From positions 186,001 through 250,000 of the forward strand of contig NZ_JAPWIJ010000001.1 of NCBI RefSeq assembly GCF_027270735.1: a stretch of DNA of 64,000 bases, in the 5' to 3' direction. The DNA is from Rhodococcus ruber. Lineage in GTDB: Bacteria > Actinomycetota > Actinomycetes > Mycobacteriales > Mycobacteriaceae. Both the position numbers and the translations under genes were made by a program. The notes beneath the pieces were generated by a model. The model did no database searches, was not told where the DNA came from, and saw only the letters and a program-made list of their open reading frames with translations. This document shows positions 42,760 to 51,829 of this stretch, in pieces (within the stretch, counting starts at the first letter, position 1; each line of letters starts with the position of its first letter).

Positions 42760-43965
42760 ATGCGCAAGGCACTAGTTCTGGCCGGAGCAGCAGCATTGAT
42801 GGTGGCGTTCGCGGGGTCTGCGCAGGCGGATCCGATCCAGGATTTCATCTCGCCGCCGAGCGATCCCGATGCATATCTCCCCACCTCACTCGGTGATCCA
42901 TGGTTCGATCCGCCTGCCGGATTCGAGAACCTCCAGCCGGGGGCAGTGCTCAACCGTCGCGATGTCGCAGTGACGCCCGGGGCGTCGTCGGTGCAGTTGC
43001 TCTTCCGCTCGACCGACTCCAAGAACCGGCCCATCGCGGCGGCGACGACTGTTCTGACTCCCGACGCGCCGTGGACCGGAGGCGGTGACCGGCCCGTCAT
43101 CGCGTACAACGAGGCAACGGACTCGCTCGGAAACAAGTGCGCGCCGTCGTACACCCTCCCGCAAGGCAACAACAAAGAGATCGATCAGGTGCGGATTCTG
43201 CTCGATCGCGGCTACACCGTGGTCGTCACCGATTATCAAGGCCCTCGGCAGGCCTACTCGGCCGGTCTCGTCTCCGGACACACCGTGCTCGACGGCCTCC
43301 GCGCCTCCCAGAGCGTAGGAGTGGGCGCGGATGCACCGATCGGCATCACCGGCTACTCCGGCGGTGCCATCGCCTCGGGTTGGGCAGCGCAGCTGGCTCC
43401 CGAATACGCACCGGAGTTGAACATCGCCGGCGTCGCGTTCGGCGGTCCGCCGACCGACTACAAGATTCTGCAGACCTCGTTGAACGGTCAGATCGGATCG
43501 GGCTTGTTCACTGCAGCGACAATCGGACTTTCCCGGGAGTATCCCGAGATGCGGCAGCTCGCCAACGACAACGGCAAGCGACTGGCACTGGCGCAGAAGG
43601 ATCAGTGCGTAGATGTGTTGTCCTACACGGGACTACTGCTGTTGGACCAGCGAAACCTCTCCAGCGTCCCTGATGTCTTCGAGCATCCGATCACCAAGAC
43701 CGTCGTCGAGGAAAACCGGATGGGCCAGCAGAAGCCGGACGCACCGGTGTACATCTACCAGGGCCTGCAGGACTTCCTCATCCCCAAGGAAGGTGCCGAG
43801 GCCGTGCAGGACCAGTGGTGTGCCGCAGGCGCTTCGGTCCATCTCGAAGAGGTTCCGGGAGACCACACACTCGCCCAGTCCAACGGCCGTCCCGGCGCAT
43901 ACGATTGGCTCGCGCAACGCCTCGCCGGCGTGCCGACCTCCGGCTGCGAACGTGTGATTCGCTAG
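42760..43965 (+). CDS. Secreted lipase (secretory lipase family)
   Basis: This 401-residue protein has a clear Sec signal, MRKALVLAGAAALMVAFAGS with cleavage near AQA. It has an alpha/beta-hydrolase fold: nucleophile in GYSGGAIASGW, acid candidate in YIYQGLQDFLIP, and catalytic-type His in PGDHTLAQ. The family (LIP) includes mycobacterial and Nocardia secreted lipases that hydrolyse triacylglycerols and esters. A GGGG-rich ribosome site precedes the ATG at 42760. Paired Cys (KDQCVDV, WCAAG, SGCERV) suggest disulfides. Confidence 0.85.
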   Translation: MRKALVLAGAAALMVAFAGSAQADPIQDFISPPSDPDAYLPTSLGDPWFDPPAGFENLQPGAVLNRRDVAVTPGASSVQLLFRSTDSKNRPIAAATTVLTPDAPWTGGGDRPVIAYNEATDSLGNKCAPSYTLPQGNNKEIDQVRILLDRGYTVVVTDYQGPRQAYSAGLVSGHTVLDGLRASQSVGVGADAPIGITGYSGGAIASGWAAQLAPEYAPELNIAGVAFGGPPTDYKILQTSLNGQIGSGLFTAATIGLSREYPEMRQLANDNGKRLALAQKDQCVDVLSYTGLLLLDQRNLSSVPDVFEHPITKTVVEENRMGQQKPDAPVYIYQGLQDFLIPKEGAEAVQDQWCAAGASVHLEEVPGDHTLAQSNGRPGAYDWLAQRLAGVPTSGCERVIR

Positions 43966-43982
43966 GAGACTCGAGCTTCGTC

Positions 43983-44013
43983 TTGACCCTCACGCCACGG
44001 GAGGCAGCACAGT
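43983..44013 (+). promoter_or_regulatory. MerR-type promoter of the TipAS-like gene
   Basis: TTGACC (43983-43988) and CACAGT (44008-44013) are 19 bases apart, the long spacer used by MerR-family activators. The spacer carries the dyad CCTC...GAGG (43988-43991 with 44001-44004). A transcript starting about 7 bases after the -10 would begin at GTG 44021, so the message is probably leaderless and autoregulated. Confidence 0.6.
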
Positions 44014-44020
44014 GTCCTTC

Positions 44021-44806
44021 GTGAGTGATTCGTCCGCAAACGGCTCGGCAGGCATGCAGGTCGGCGCAGTCTCGAAGTTGGTGGGTGTCAGCGTCAGAAC
44101 GCTGCATCACTACGACGAGATCGCGTTGGTGGTGCCGTCTGGGAGAACCCCCAAGGGCTATCGGACGTATTCGTCGGTCGATGTCGAACGGCTGCATCAG
44201 GTACTGACCTACCGCGAACTCGGGTTTCCGCTCGAGGTCATTGCAGCGTTGCTCGACGATCCGGCGGTCGACGCGATGGCGCATCTACGTCGGCAGCGCG
44301 ACCTTCTGAACGAGCGGATCGATCACTTGCACGCAATGGCTGCGGCCGTGGACAAGATGATGGAGGCGAAGAAGATGGGTATGCAACTGACTCCCGAGGA
44401 GCAGCGAGAGATCTTCGGCGACAACTGGCCCGGCGAAGAATACGCCGAGGAGGCCGAGCAACGCTGGGGCGAGACCGACGAGTGGAAGCAGTCGCAGCAG
44501 CGTACGGCGTCGTTCACCAAGGACGATTGGAAGGCCGTCAAGACCGAAACGGATCTTCTCGAGGCGGATCTCGCGGCCGCGATGCAGCGGGGTGTGTCGC
44601 CGGATTCCGCCGAGGCCGGGGTACTGGCCGAACGTCATCGGGCATCCATCGAGCGGTACTACGACTGCGGTTACGAGATGCAGGTGAACCTGGCGGAGAT
44701 GTATATCGCCGACGAGCGATTTGCCAAGCACTACAACGATATCGCCGACGGTTTGGCGCAGTATCTCCGTGACGTCATCGTTGCGAACGCTGCTCGTCAG
44801 GGGTGA
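44021..44806 (+). CDS. MerR-family regulator with TipAS antibiotic-recognition domain
   Basis: This 261-residue protein has an N-terminal MerR helix-turn-helix (MQVGAVSKLVGVSVRTLHHY, GYRTYSSVDVERLHQVL), a coiled-coil linker and a C-terminal TipAS domain (FTKDDWKAVKTETDLLEADL, ERYYDCGYEMQVNLAEMY). TipAL-type regulators bind thiopeptide or other drugs through TipAS and activate their own promoter. The GTG at 44021 is preferred because the MerR-type promoter places the transcript start there; GTG 44012 or ATG 44054 are alternatives. Its 3' end overlaps the WhiB gene by 32 bases on the other strand. Confidence 0.85.
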   Translation: MSDSSANGSAGMQVGAVSKLVGVSVRTLHHYDEIALVVPSGRTPKGYRTYSSVDVERLHQVLTYRELGFPLEVIAALLDDPAVDAMAHLRRQRDLLNERIDHLHAMAAAVDKMMEAKKMGMQLTPEEQREIFGDNWPGEEYAEEAEQRWGETDEWKQSQQRTASFTKDDWKAVKTETDLLEADLAAAMQRGVSPDSAEAGVLAERHRASIERYYDCGYEMQVNLAEMYIADERFAKHYNDIADGLAQYLRDVIVANAARQG

Positions 44807-45173
44807 CGCGTCTCGATCCGCACCTCTCGTCGGAATCCGCACCTCCTGCAGGGGGTGCGGATTCCGACCCGGGTCGTAGATGTCCGGGCGAACGCTGCTC
44901 GTCAGGGTTGGCGCGAGCCATCGCGGACCGCTCGTGTGCGGTCGATCCGCCCCACACGCCGTGCCGTTCGTCGGCATCCAACGCATGCTGTAGGCACCGC
45001 GTGATGACGGGGCATCGGTCGCACACGAGTTTCGCTTGCCGTTCGAGGTTTCTCAGCGAGTATCCCCGCAGCCCCAGGGGTGGGTAGAACATCGAGACCG
45101 GCATCGAGCGGCAGGCAGCGTTCATCTGCCAATCCCAGTGTTCGGAGATCGGCCTACATGCATGCGCTTTCAT
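44775..45173 (-). CDS. WhiB-family iron-sulfur regulator with extended C-terminus
   Basis: This 132-residue WhiB protein has four cluster ligands at Cys21, Cys51, Cys54 and Cys60 (NAAC, VCDRCPVITRC), followed by the HGVWGG turn (71-76). WhiB proteins bind a [4Fe-4S] cluster and partner with sigma factors to control transcription. The tail after about residue 90 is odd: PDEQRS occurs twice (NPDEQRSPG, TPDEQRSQR), arising from a 20-bp direct repeat, and the frame runs through a terminator hairpin and 32 bases into the convergent TipAS gene. The ancestral stop was probably earlier. The specific WhiB class cannot be assigned. Confidence 0.85.
   Translation of the reverse strand: MKAHACRPISEHWDWQMNAACRSMPVSMFYPPLGLRGYSLRNLERQAKLVCDRCPVITRCLQHALDADERHGVWGGSTAHERSAMARANPDEQRSPGHLRPGSESAPPAGGADSDERCGSRRVTPDEQRSQR
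44783..44907. repeat. 20-bp direct repeats flanking a terminator
   Basis: GCGAACGCTGCTCGTCAGGG occurs at 44783-44802 and again at 44888-44907, 105 bases apart. The first copy is the 3' end of the TipAS gene and both copies are within the WhiB frame. They look like the ends of a local duplication. Confidence 0.9.
44829..44868. terminator. Hairpin terminator between the TipAS and WhiB genes
   Basis: A perfect 15-bp stem (44829-44843 with 44854-44868) with a 10-base loop follows the TipAS stop. It lies inside the current WhiB reading frame, so WhiB translation runs through it. Confidence 0.85.
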
Positions 45174-45196
45174 CGGCAGTGCCCGCTTCCTTCGGA

Positions 45197-46237
45197 TCAG
45201 ATATCGAGCAGTCGGCGGGCGTTGTCGGAGGTGGCCGCGCGCCAGTTCTCGAGTCCGCCGTTCGCAGCACCGGCGTCGAGTGATCGCAGTTGCTCCTGCA
45301 CGCCGGTGATCGGCGTGAAGCAGTAATCACTGCCGTACACCAGCCGATCGGGTCCGACGGTGGACAGCAGCGCGGGCAGCTGCCGTGGAACCGGCGTGCC
45401 CGCGAGGTCGAACCACAAGCGCTGCAGTACATCCGGTGTCGTCGGAGTCCCCAGGCCGACCTGCGTCCGGAAGAAGTCGACCCGATCCGCCAGTAGCGGC
45501 AGTACCCCGCCGCCGTGAGTGAATACCCAGCGAATGTTCGGGAATCGTTCGACCACGCCCAACAGAATCAGGTCGACGACGGTTCGTGCTGTGTCGAAGA
45601 GGAATTCGATCATCGGTGCCGGACGCCCGAGAGATACCGCAGCGGAATTGGGCGGCGATGTCGGATGCACGAACACGACTGCCGATCGCGCATTCAACGC
45701 GGCGAGCAGTGGCGTCAGCACGGCGTTGCCCAGGTACATCCCGCAGGCGTTCGACATCACCGTCACTCCGTCGGCACCGAGCTGATCGAGCGCACGAATT
45801 GCCTCGACCGTCGAGTCGACGACGTTCGGGAGCGGTAGCGACGCAAAGAATCCGAGTCGGGGTTGACTCGCGACAACACCGGCCCCGAAGTCGTTGACGC
45901 GTCGGGCAAGGTCGGCCGCCTTGCCGTCGTCGCCGAAATGCACTCCGGGCGACGAGACGGACAGGATCGCTCTGTCGATGCCGCAGCCGTCCATCATCTG
46001 CAGGTGTTCGCCCACCGACCAGCTCGGCCACTTCGGCATGCCGTCGGGAAATGCGATGCCCGACGCAAGAGCCTCTCGCAGGTAGAAGTCGGGAACCATA
46101 TGAGAGTGGACGTCGATTACCCCGCCGGAGCCTGGAGCGGGCGATGCCGATGCCGGGGCCGACGTCGTCGCCGAGAGGGCGACACCGGAGATCGTCGCGG
46201 CACCCAGCGCGCCGAGTAGGGTTCTGCGATCGATCAC
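45197..46237 (-). CDS. Secreted amidohydrolase-family (metal-dependent) hydrolase
   Basis: This 346-residue protein starts at GTG 46237, 8 bases after AGAAGGA, which gives a twin-arginine signal (IDRRTLLGALGAATISG) directly at the N-terminus; a GTG at 46282 would add 15 residues. The mature protein is an amidohydrolase-2 TIM barrel: HSHMVPDFYL (metal His pair), a central VFVHPTSPP, FTHGGG and YGSDYCF (metal Asp). The family includes ACMSD-like decarboxylases and hydrolases; which reaction occurs here is unknown. The Tat signal implies export in folded form with its metal. Confidence 0.85.
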   Translation of the reverse strand: MIDRRTLLGALGAATISGVALSATTSAPASASPAPGSGGVIDVHSHMVPDFYLREALASGIAFPDGMPKWPSWSVGEHLQMMDGCGIDRAILSVSSPGVHFGDDGKAADLARRVNDFGAGVVASQPRLGFFASLPLPNVVDSTVEAIRALDQLGADGVTVMSNACGMYLGNAVLTPLLAALNARSAVVFVHPTSPPNSAAVSLGRPAPMIEFLFDTARTVVDLILLGVVERFPNIRWVFTHGGGVLPLLADRVDFFRTQVGLGTPTTPDVLQRLWFDLAGTPVPRQLPALLSTVGPDRLVYGSDYCFTPITGVQEQLRSLDAGAANGGLENWRAATSDNARRLLDI

Positions 46238-46344
46238 CGTCGAAGTCCTTCTGTCGGCATCCGTAACTGACGCTATCGTCACATATGAGATAAACCGCAG
46301 TCAACGGTGAGATCTACCAACGAAGACGGGACTAGCATTGCGCG

Positions 46345-46728
46345 ATGACCACCGAACGTACGACGCCCACCCCGCTGCAGTTTCTGGGCTATTCGTTCGG
46401 ACGCACCCTGCCCGAGTCGATGCAGGACTGGGTTCGCAAGGATCTCGTGGGCAACGGTGCGCAGGTCCGCTACATCGCCCGATTCATCGTGCCGATCATT
46501 CCGCTACTACTGCTGTTCCTGCTGATTCCGGGTCCGCTGTGGATGTCACTCGCGATGATGTCGCTGCTGTTCATCCCGCTGGTCTACTTCTCGATTGCCC
46601 TGATGAACGTCTATCGGCGGCATCGTCTGCTGATCCACGGCCTCGACCCGCAACTGATCAACGCCAAGGCGCAGAGCCGCGTCGACCGCACTCGCGACGA
46701 CTACGAACGGCGTCACGGCCGGGGCTGA
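46345..46728 (+). CDS. DUF5313 membrane protein
   Basis: This 127-residue protein matches actinobacterial DUF5313. It has two central spans (FIVPIIPLLLLFLLIPGPLW, SLAMMSLLFIPLVYFSIAL) with cytoplasmic ends, a conserved-type GYSFGRTLPESMQDWVRKDL before them and a basic C-terminus (NAKAQSRVDRTRDDYERR). Function unknown. It lies 24 bases before rraA on the same strand. Confidence 0.85.
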   Translation: MTTERTTPTPLQFLGYSFGRTLPESMQDWVRKDLVGNGAQVRYIARFIVPIIPLLLLFLLIPGPLWMSLAMMSLLFIPLVYFSIALMNVYRRHRLLIHGLDPQLINAKAQSRVDRTRDDYERRHGRG

Positions 46729-46752
46729 TGGGCGAGCGATAGTCTGTGTCGC

Positions 46753-47232
46753 ATGACTTCACCTGTGGAATTCAAGGCAACAGCTGATCTGGCCGACGAG
46801 ATCGGTCCCGAGATCCGCAGCTGCGACACCCAGTTCATCCAGTTCGGCAAGCACACCGAGTTCGCGGGACCGATTACCACCATCCGCTGCTTCCAGGACA
46901 ACTTGCTGGTCAAGCAGACGCTCAGCGAGCCCGGCAACGGTGGCGTCCTGGTGGTCGACGGCGATGCGAGTGTTCACACCGCCCTCGTCGGCGACATCAT
47001 CGCCGGCCGCGGAGTCACCAACGGCTGGGCGGGTGTCATCGTCAACGGTGCGGTGCGCGACTCCGCGATCCTGCGCACACTCGAGATCGGCGTCAAGGCG
47101 CTGGGGACCAACCCGCGCAAGAGCACGCAGACCGGCTCGGGTGAGAAGAACGTGCCGGTCAGCTTCGGGGGCGTCACGTTCAACCCGGGCGAGATCGTCT
47201 ACAGCGACCACGACGGCGTCGTCGCGGTCTGA
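46753..47232 (+). CDS. rraA: RraA-like protein (RNase E inhibitor / 4-hydroxy-4-methyl-2-oxoglutarate aldolase fold)
   Basis: This 159-residue protein has the RraA fold signatures [38 protein letters not shown] and [17 protein letters not shown], with the Arg-Asp pair used by aldolase members. E. coli RraA inhibits RNase E; related proteins are metal-dependent aldolases. Length and sequence fit the RraA (formerly MenG-annotated) subgroup of Mycobacteriales. The actual activity is undecided. A bidirectional terminator follows. Confidence 0.88.
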   Translation: MTSPVEFKATADLADEIGPEIRSCDTQFIQFGKHTEFAGPITTIRCFQDNLLVKQTLSEPGNGGVLVVDGDASVHTALVGDIIAGRGVTNGWAGVIVNGAVRDSAILRTLEIGVKALGTNPRKSTQTGSGEKNVPVSFGGVTFNPGEIVYSDHDGVVAV

Positions 47233-47241
47233 TCCGACGCA

Positions 47242-47269
47242 AAAGGGACGGCCGCGGTGCCGTCCCTTT
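47242..47269. terminator. Bidirectional terminator after rraA
   Basis: An 11-bp perfect stem (47242-47252 with 47259-47269) has a 6-base loop and A- and T-rich ends on both sides. It serves rraA and the convergent hydrolase gene. Confidence 0.9.
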
Positions 47270-47295
47270 CTGTTGCGTCTTGTACGACGTCGGTG

Positions 47296-48799
<1,504 letters not shown>

Positions 48800-48844
48800 C
48801 CCGACTCTGGTGCGGACTGCCCTGAACATGCCACACTCGATGCC

Positions 48845-49213
48845 ATGAAGGAATTCGGCCCAGCAGTTCCGATTCTGCGCATCTTCGACGACGTCGAAGC
48901 GCGCGCGTTCTATCTGGACTATCTGGGCTTTTCGGTCGAATGGGAACATCGATTCGAGCCGGATCTGCCGCTCTACATTCGCATTTCACGCGGCGAGTGC
49001 ATCCTGGATCTGTCCCAGCACTACGGAGACGGCACCCCGGGATCGTCCGTCTGGATACCGATTGCGGATGTCGTGTCCTTCAATGCCGAACTGTTGCAGA
49101 GGAAAAACCCACGCAGTCGACCCGGAATCGATCGCGATGCGCCGGGTGGGCCGACCATGACAGTGACAGACCCGTTCTCGAATCATCTCAGCTTTTGCCA
49201 GGTCGACCGCTGA
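48845..49213 (+). CDS. VOC (glyoxalase/bleomycin-resistance) protein
   Basis: This 122-residue single VOC domain has VPILRIFDDVEARAFYLDYL, FSVEWEHRFEPDLPLYIRIS and TVTDPFSNHLSFCQ. The sequence is close to the glyoxalase-superfamily proteins annotated as bleomycin-resistance-like, which bind drugs by sequestration or act as lyases. It lies 46 bases after the TetR gene and just upstream of the attenuated threonyl-tRNA synthetase, so its message probably ends before the ThrRS leader promoter. Function inferred from fold only. Confidence 0.85.
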   Translation: MKEFGPAVPILRIFDDVEARAFYLDYLGFSVEWEHRFEPDLPLYIRISRGECILDLSQHYGDGTPGSSVWIPIADVVSFNAELLQRKNPRSRPGIDRDAPGGPTMTVTDPFSNHLSFCQVDR

Positions 49214-49219
49214 CAGCTT

Positions 49220-49249
49220 TTGCCAGCCGTTGCTCGAGCGTTGTACCGT
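49220..49249 (+). promoter_or_regulatory. Promoter for the ThrRS leader transcript, probably leaderless
   Basis: TTGCCA (49220-49225) and TACCGT (49244-49249) form -35/-10 elements with an 18-base spacer (the latter fits TANNNT). The leader-peptide ATG at 49257 is 7 bases after the -10, so the transcript would begin at or beside the start codon. No ribosome site precedes that ATG, in agreement with leaderless translation. Confidence 0.6.
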
Positions 49250-49256
49250 CGAATCC

Positions 49257-49313
49257 ATGATGCATCAGCGGCCCTTGACGACGACGCCGGTATTCTTCCG
49301 GCGTCCGAACTAG
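49257..49313 (+). CDS. Threonine leader peptide (18 codons) of an attenuator
   Basis: This short reading frame encodes MMHQRPLTTTPVFFRRPN and stops at TAG 49311. Three consecutive Thr codons (ACG, 49278-49286) are its striking feature. It lies 101 bases before the short threonyl-tRNA synthetase gene and just before an RNA terminator. A run of codons for the enzyme's own amino acid is the classic sign of ribosome-mediated attenuation: ribosomes stall when charged tRNA-Thr is scarce. It was found by eye; expression is inferred from the promoter geometry and structures around it. Confidence 0.8.
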   Translation: MMHQRPLTTTPVFFRRPN

Positions 49314-49367
49314 GCCTGCACCGCCCCTGTTTCGACGAACCCCGGGAGTTGTTGCCCCGGGGTTTTT
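49284..49367 (+). promoter_or_regulatory. Ribosome-mediated attenuator of the ThrRS gene (terminator 49338-49367)
   Basis: Three mutually exclusive helices can be drawn by hand. Pause hairpin: ACGCCGG (49284-49290, containing the third Thr codon) with CCGGCGT (49298-49304). Antiterminator: CTTCCGG (49295-49301) with CCGGGAG (49342-49348), 7 pairs with one G-U. Terminator: AACCCCGGG (49338-49346) with CCCGGGGTT (49356-49364), then a T-run to 49367. A ribosome stalled on the Thr codons would block the pause hairpin, release 49295-49301 and allow the antiterminator, so ThrRS is made when Thr-tRNA is low. Confidence 0.8.
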
Positions 49368-49413
49368 GCATATCTGGGCACTTCTTCTGGGCCACAGCAG
49401 AAGTGGAGTACCC

Positions 49414-50631
49414 ATGAAGTCCGACCACAGCCAGCTCGGTCGCGAGTTGGATCTGTTTGCAACCAGCCCGGCCATCGGTGCCGGTCTACCCGTCTGGCTG
49501 CCCGACGGCGCAATCATCCGAGCGGAACTCGAGAAACTCGCGGCCGAGGAATCAGCGCGCTCGGGCTGTCTCGGCGTGTACACCCCGGTCCTGGCGAAAC
49601 GCTCGCTGTTCGAGAGGTCGGGCCACTGGGACAAATTCTCGGCCGATATGTTCCCGCCGATGCGTATCGGAGGTGAGGAATTCGTTCTGCGACCGGCCAA
49701 TTGCCCACACCACACCCAGGTGTTCGATGCCCGCGGGCGCAGTTTTCGCGACCTACCGTTTCGAGTATCGGAGCTGGGGTCGATGTTCCGAAGCGAACTG
49801 TCCGGTGTACTGGGCGGATTGACCAGAGTTCGGCAGATCTCACTCGACGATGCGCATGTGTTCTGCACCCCTGATCAGGTTGGCGACGAAGTCCGGCTGG
49901 CTCTCGAATCCATCGAAAGATGTTACCGCATACTGGGACTCGCCCCTTCGTTCAGACTCTCGCTTCGAGGTAGAGCTGGGCGCTACCTGGGTGACGCCGC
50001 GCAGTGGAGTACCGCCGAGGGGCAGCTACGCGTAGCACTGGGTGATCGTGAGTTCACCGTCGGTCATGGAGATGCCGCCTTCTACGGGCCGAAGATAGAT
50101 GTTCAGGTCGCCGGTCATCAGGAGACTGTGTCGACCGTGCAGATCGATTTCAATCAGCCCGAGCGGTTCGGCCTCGAATACACCGGGTCCGACGGTGAGA
50201 AGCACCGACCGGTGATGATCCACCGCGGCGTGCTCGGTTCGATGGAGCGTCTGACCGCGATGCTGATCGATCGCCACGCAGGTCGAATGCCACCATGGCT
50301 CGCACCGCGGCAGGTGGCGGTGATTCCGGTGAACGCGTCGCACTCCCCACCAGCGAGCGCGCTGGTCGCCCGACTGCACGGTGCATCCATTCGCGCTCAG
50401 ATTCTCGAGGAGGGGTCACTGGGTTCACGCATTCGGAGTGCCCGACTGCATCGCGACGCGTACATCGCGGTCATCGGTGATCGCGAGCGAGACAGCAATT
50501 CCGTTGCAGTGTCGTACGGCGCGCTGAACGCGAAGGCCGTGCTGGACACAGACGTGTTCGTCGAAGCGGTGAACCGCGACATACACATTCGGGCTCTGCT
50601 TCCTATTGTCCCGGACATGGAGAATCACTGA
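49414..50631 (+). CDS. Short (editing-less) threonyl-tRNA synthetase
   Basis: This 405-residue ThrRS has only the catalytic core and anticodon domain; the TGS and editing domains of the usual ~640-700-residue enzyme are absent. Zinc ligands fit E. coli spacing: Cys97 (RPANCPHH), His148 (DDAHVFC) and His270 (IHRGVLGS). Motif 2 reads FRSELSGVLGG with the Arg and Glu kept; motif 3 is GVLGSMERLTAMLIDR. The start is ATG 49414 behind GGAG. The normal thrS must lie elsewhere, so this is a second, attenuator-controlled enzyme, possibly for resistance to a ThrRS inhibitor (borrelidin- or obafluorin-like) or for amino-acid stress. Confidence 0.9.
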   Translation: MKSDHSQLGRELDLFATSPAIGAGLPVWLPDGAIIRAELEKLAAEESARSGCLGVYTPVLAKRSLFERSGHWDKFSADMFPPMRIGGEEFVLRPANCPHHTQVFDARGRSFRDLPFRVSELGSMFRSELSGVLGGLTRVRQISLDDAHVFCTPDQVGDEVRLALESIERCYRILGLAPSFRLSLRGRAGRYLGDAAQWSTAEGQLRVALGDREFTVGHGDAAFYGPKIDVQVAGHQETVSTVQIDFNQPERFGLEYTGSDGEKHRPVMIHRGVLGSMERLTAMLIDRHAGRMPPWLAPRQVAVIPVNASHSPPASALVARLHGASIRAQILEEGSLGSRIRSARLHRDAYIAVIGDRERDSNSVAVSYGALNAKAVLDTDVFVEAVNRDIHIRALLPIVPDMENH

Positions 50632-50677
50632 CATTTGACACTGAAATTCTCGGTTGCACGGCGATAGCGTCGAAGAC

Positions 50678-51826
50678 ATGAGCAAGCTACGAGTCCTCGC
50701 CGCACTCACCGTCTCGACGTCCCTGCTGGTCAGTGGATGCACATCGTCCGACGAGCCTTCAGCCGTCGAGCCGACAACCACGACGCCCTCGAGCGGAACC
50801 ATCAAGACCGACGACGTGCAGGCAGCCTTGGACGCCCTGGTCGACGCAGGGTCCGTCGCCGCTGTCGCGCAGGTGCGCGACGGCGAGGCTTCATGGTCGG
50901 GAGCAGCCGGTCTGGTCGAGCGCGATGGCACCGAGCCTGCGTCCGCCGACGATCCGGTCCGCATCGCCAGCGTCACCAAACCGATGGTCGCAGCGGTGAT
51001 CCTGCAATTGGTCGACGAGGGGAAGCTCGCGCTCGATCAGCAGGTCGACGAGCTGTTGCCCGGGCTACTCCCCAAGCCCGTGACCGTTCGCCAGCTGCTC
51101 GATCACACCAGCGGACTACCCGACTCCTTGTCCGGCTTCGACAGCGCTGCCGCGATTGCGTCTCGATCCGGCGATGTTGTCACCGACGACGAGCACATCG
51201 CCGAAGCGCTGGCCCAGCCGTGGCCGACCGAACCCGGTACCGAGTTCGTCTACTCGAACACCAACTACGTTGTGCTCGGGCGTATCGCTTCGCAACTGGA
51301 CGGAAAGAGCATCGGGCAGTCGTTGCAGGACAGAATCTTCGACCCGTTGGACATGGAAGATTCTACCTACCCGACAGACTCGGCAATACCCGAGAATGCC
51401 TTGCACGGCTACGCACTGGAGAACGGAAACTATACCGACGTAACCGATTACAACGCCAGCATCTGGTCCTCGGGCGCCGCCGTGGTCTCGACCACGGGCG
51501 ATCTGAACACCTTCTTCCGAGCACTGTTCGACGGCACGCTGATCCCGCAGAACTTGATCGACGAGATGCAGGTGGTGATGCCGTCCACATATGGGCTCGG
51601 CCTGCTGCTCGGTGGTGACGCGTGCAATCCTGGCTCCGGGGAACTGGTGTTCGGCCAGCGCGGCAACGGGTTCGGGTACGGCACACTCAGCTTCTCCAGC
51701 CCGGACGGGGATCGTCAGGTGTCCGTGGCCTGGACGTCTGCGGCACCGGACCCGGCCAACGATCCGATGTTCCAGTTCGCAAGTGACGCACTGATCAGCG
51801 GCCTGACGGCGACCTGCCCCACGTAA
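50678..51826 (+). CDS. Serine beta-lactamase/DD-carboxypeptidase-like lipoprotein
   Basis: This 382-residue protein has an N-terminal lipoprotein signal LLVSGC, a Ser/Thr-rich linker (SAVEPTTTTPSSG) and a class C/beta-lactamase-related (PF00144) domain. The nucleophile motif is SVTK (Ser98, Lys101), the second motif YSNTN (Tyr-x-Asn), and a C-terminal RGNGFGYG takes the place of the KTG/HxG box. Proteins of this group are DD-carboxypeptidases, esterases or lactamases on the cell surface. The start is ATG 50678. It is not evidently linked to the ThrRS gene (47-base gap, no overlap). Confidence 0.85.
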   Translation: MSKLRVLAALTVSTSLLVSGCTSSDEPSAVEPTTTTPSSGTIKTDDVQAALDALVDAGSVAAVAQVRDGEASWSGAAGLVERDGTEPASADDPVRIASVTKPMVAAVILQLVDEGKLALDQQVDELLPGLLPKPVTVRQLLDHTSGLPDSLSGFDSAAAIASRSGDVVTDDEHIAEALAQPWPTEPGTEFVYSNTNYVVLGRIASQLDGKSIGQSLQDRIFDPLDMEDSTYPTDSAIPENALHGYALENGNYTDVTDYNASIWSSGAAVVSTTGDLNTFFRALFDGTLIPQNLIDEMQVVMPSTYGLGLLLGGDACNPGSGELVFGQRGNGFGYGTLSFSSPDGDRQVSVAWTSAAPDPANDPMFQFASDALISGLTATCPT

Positions 51827-51829
51827 CCG

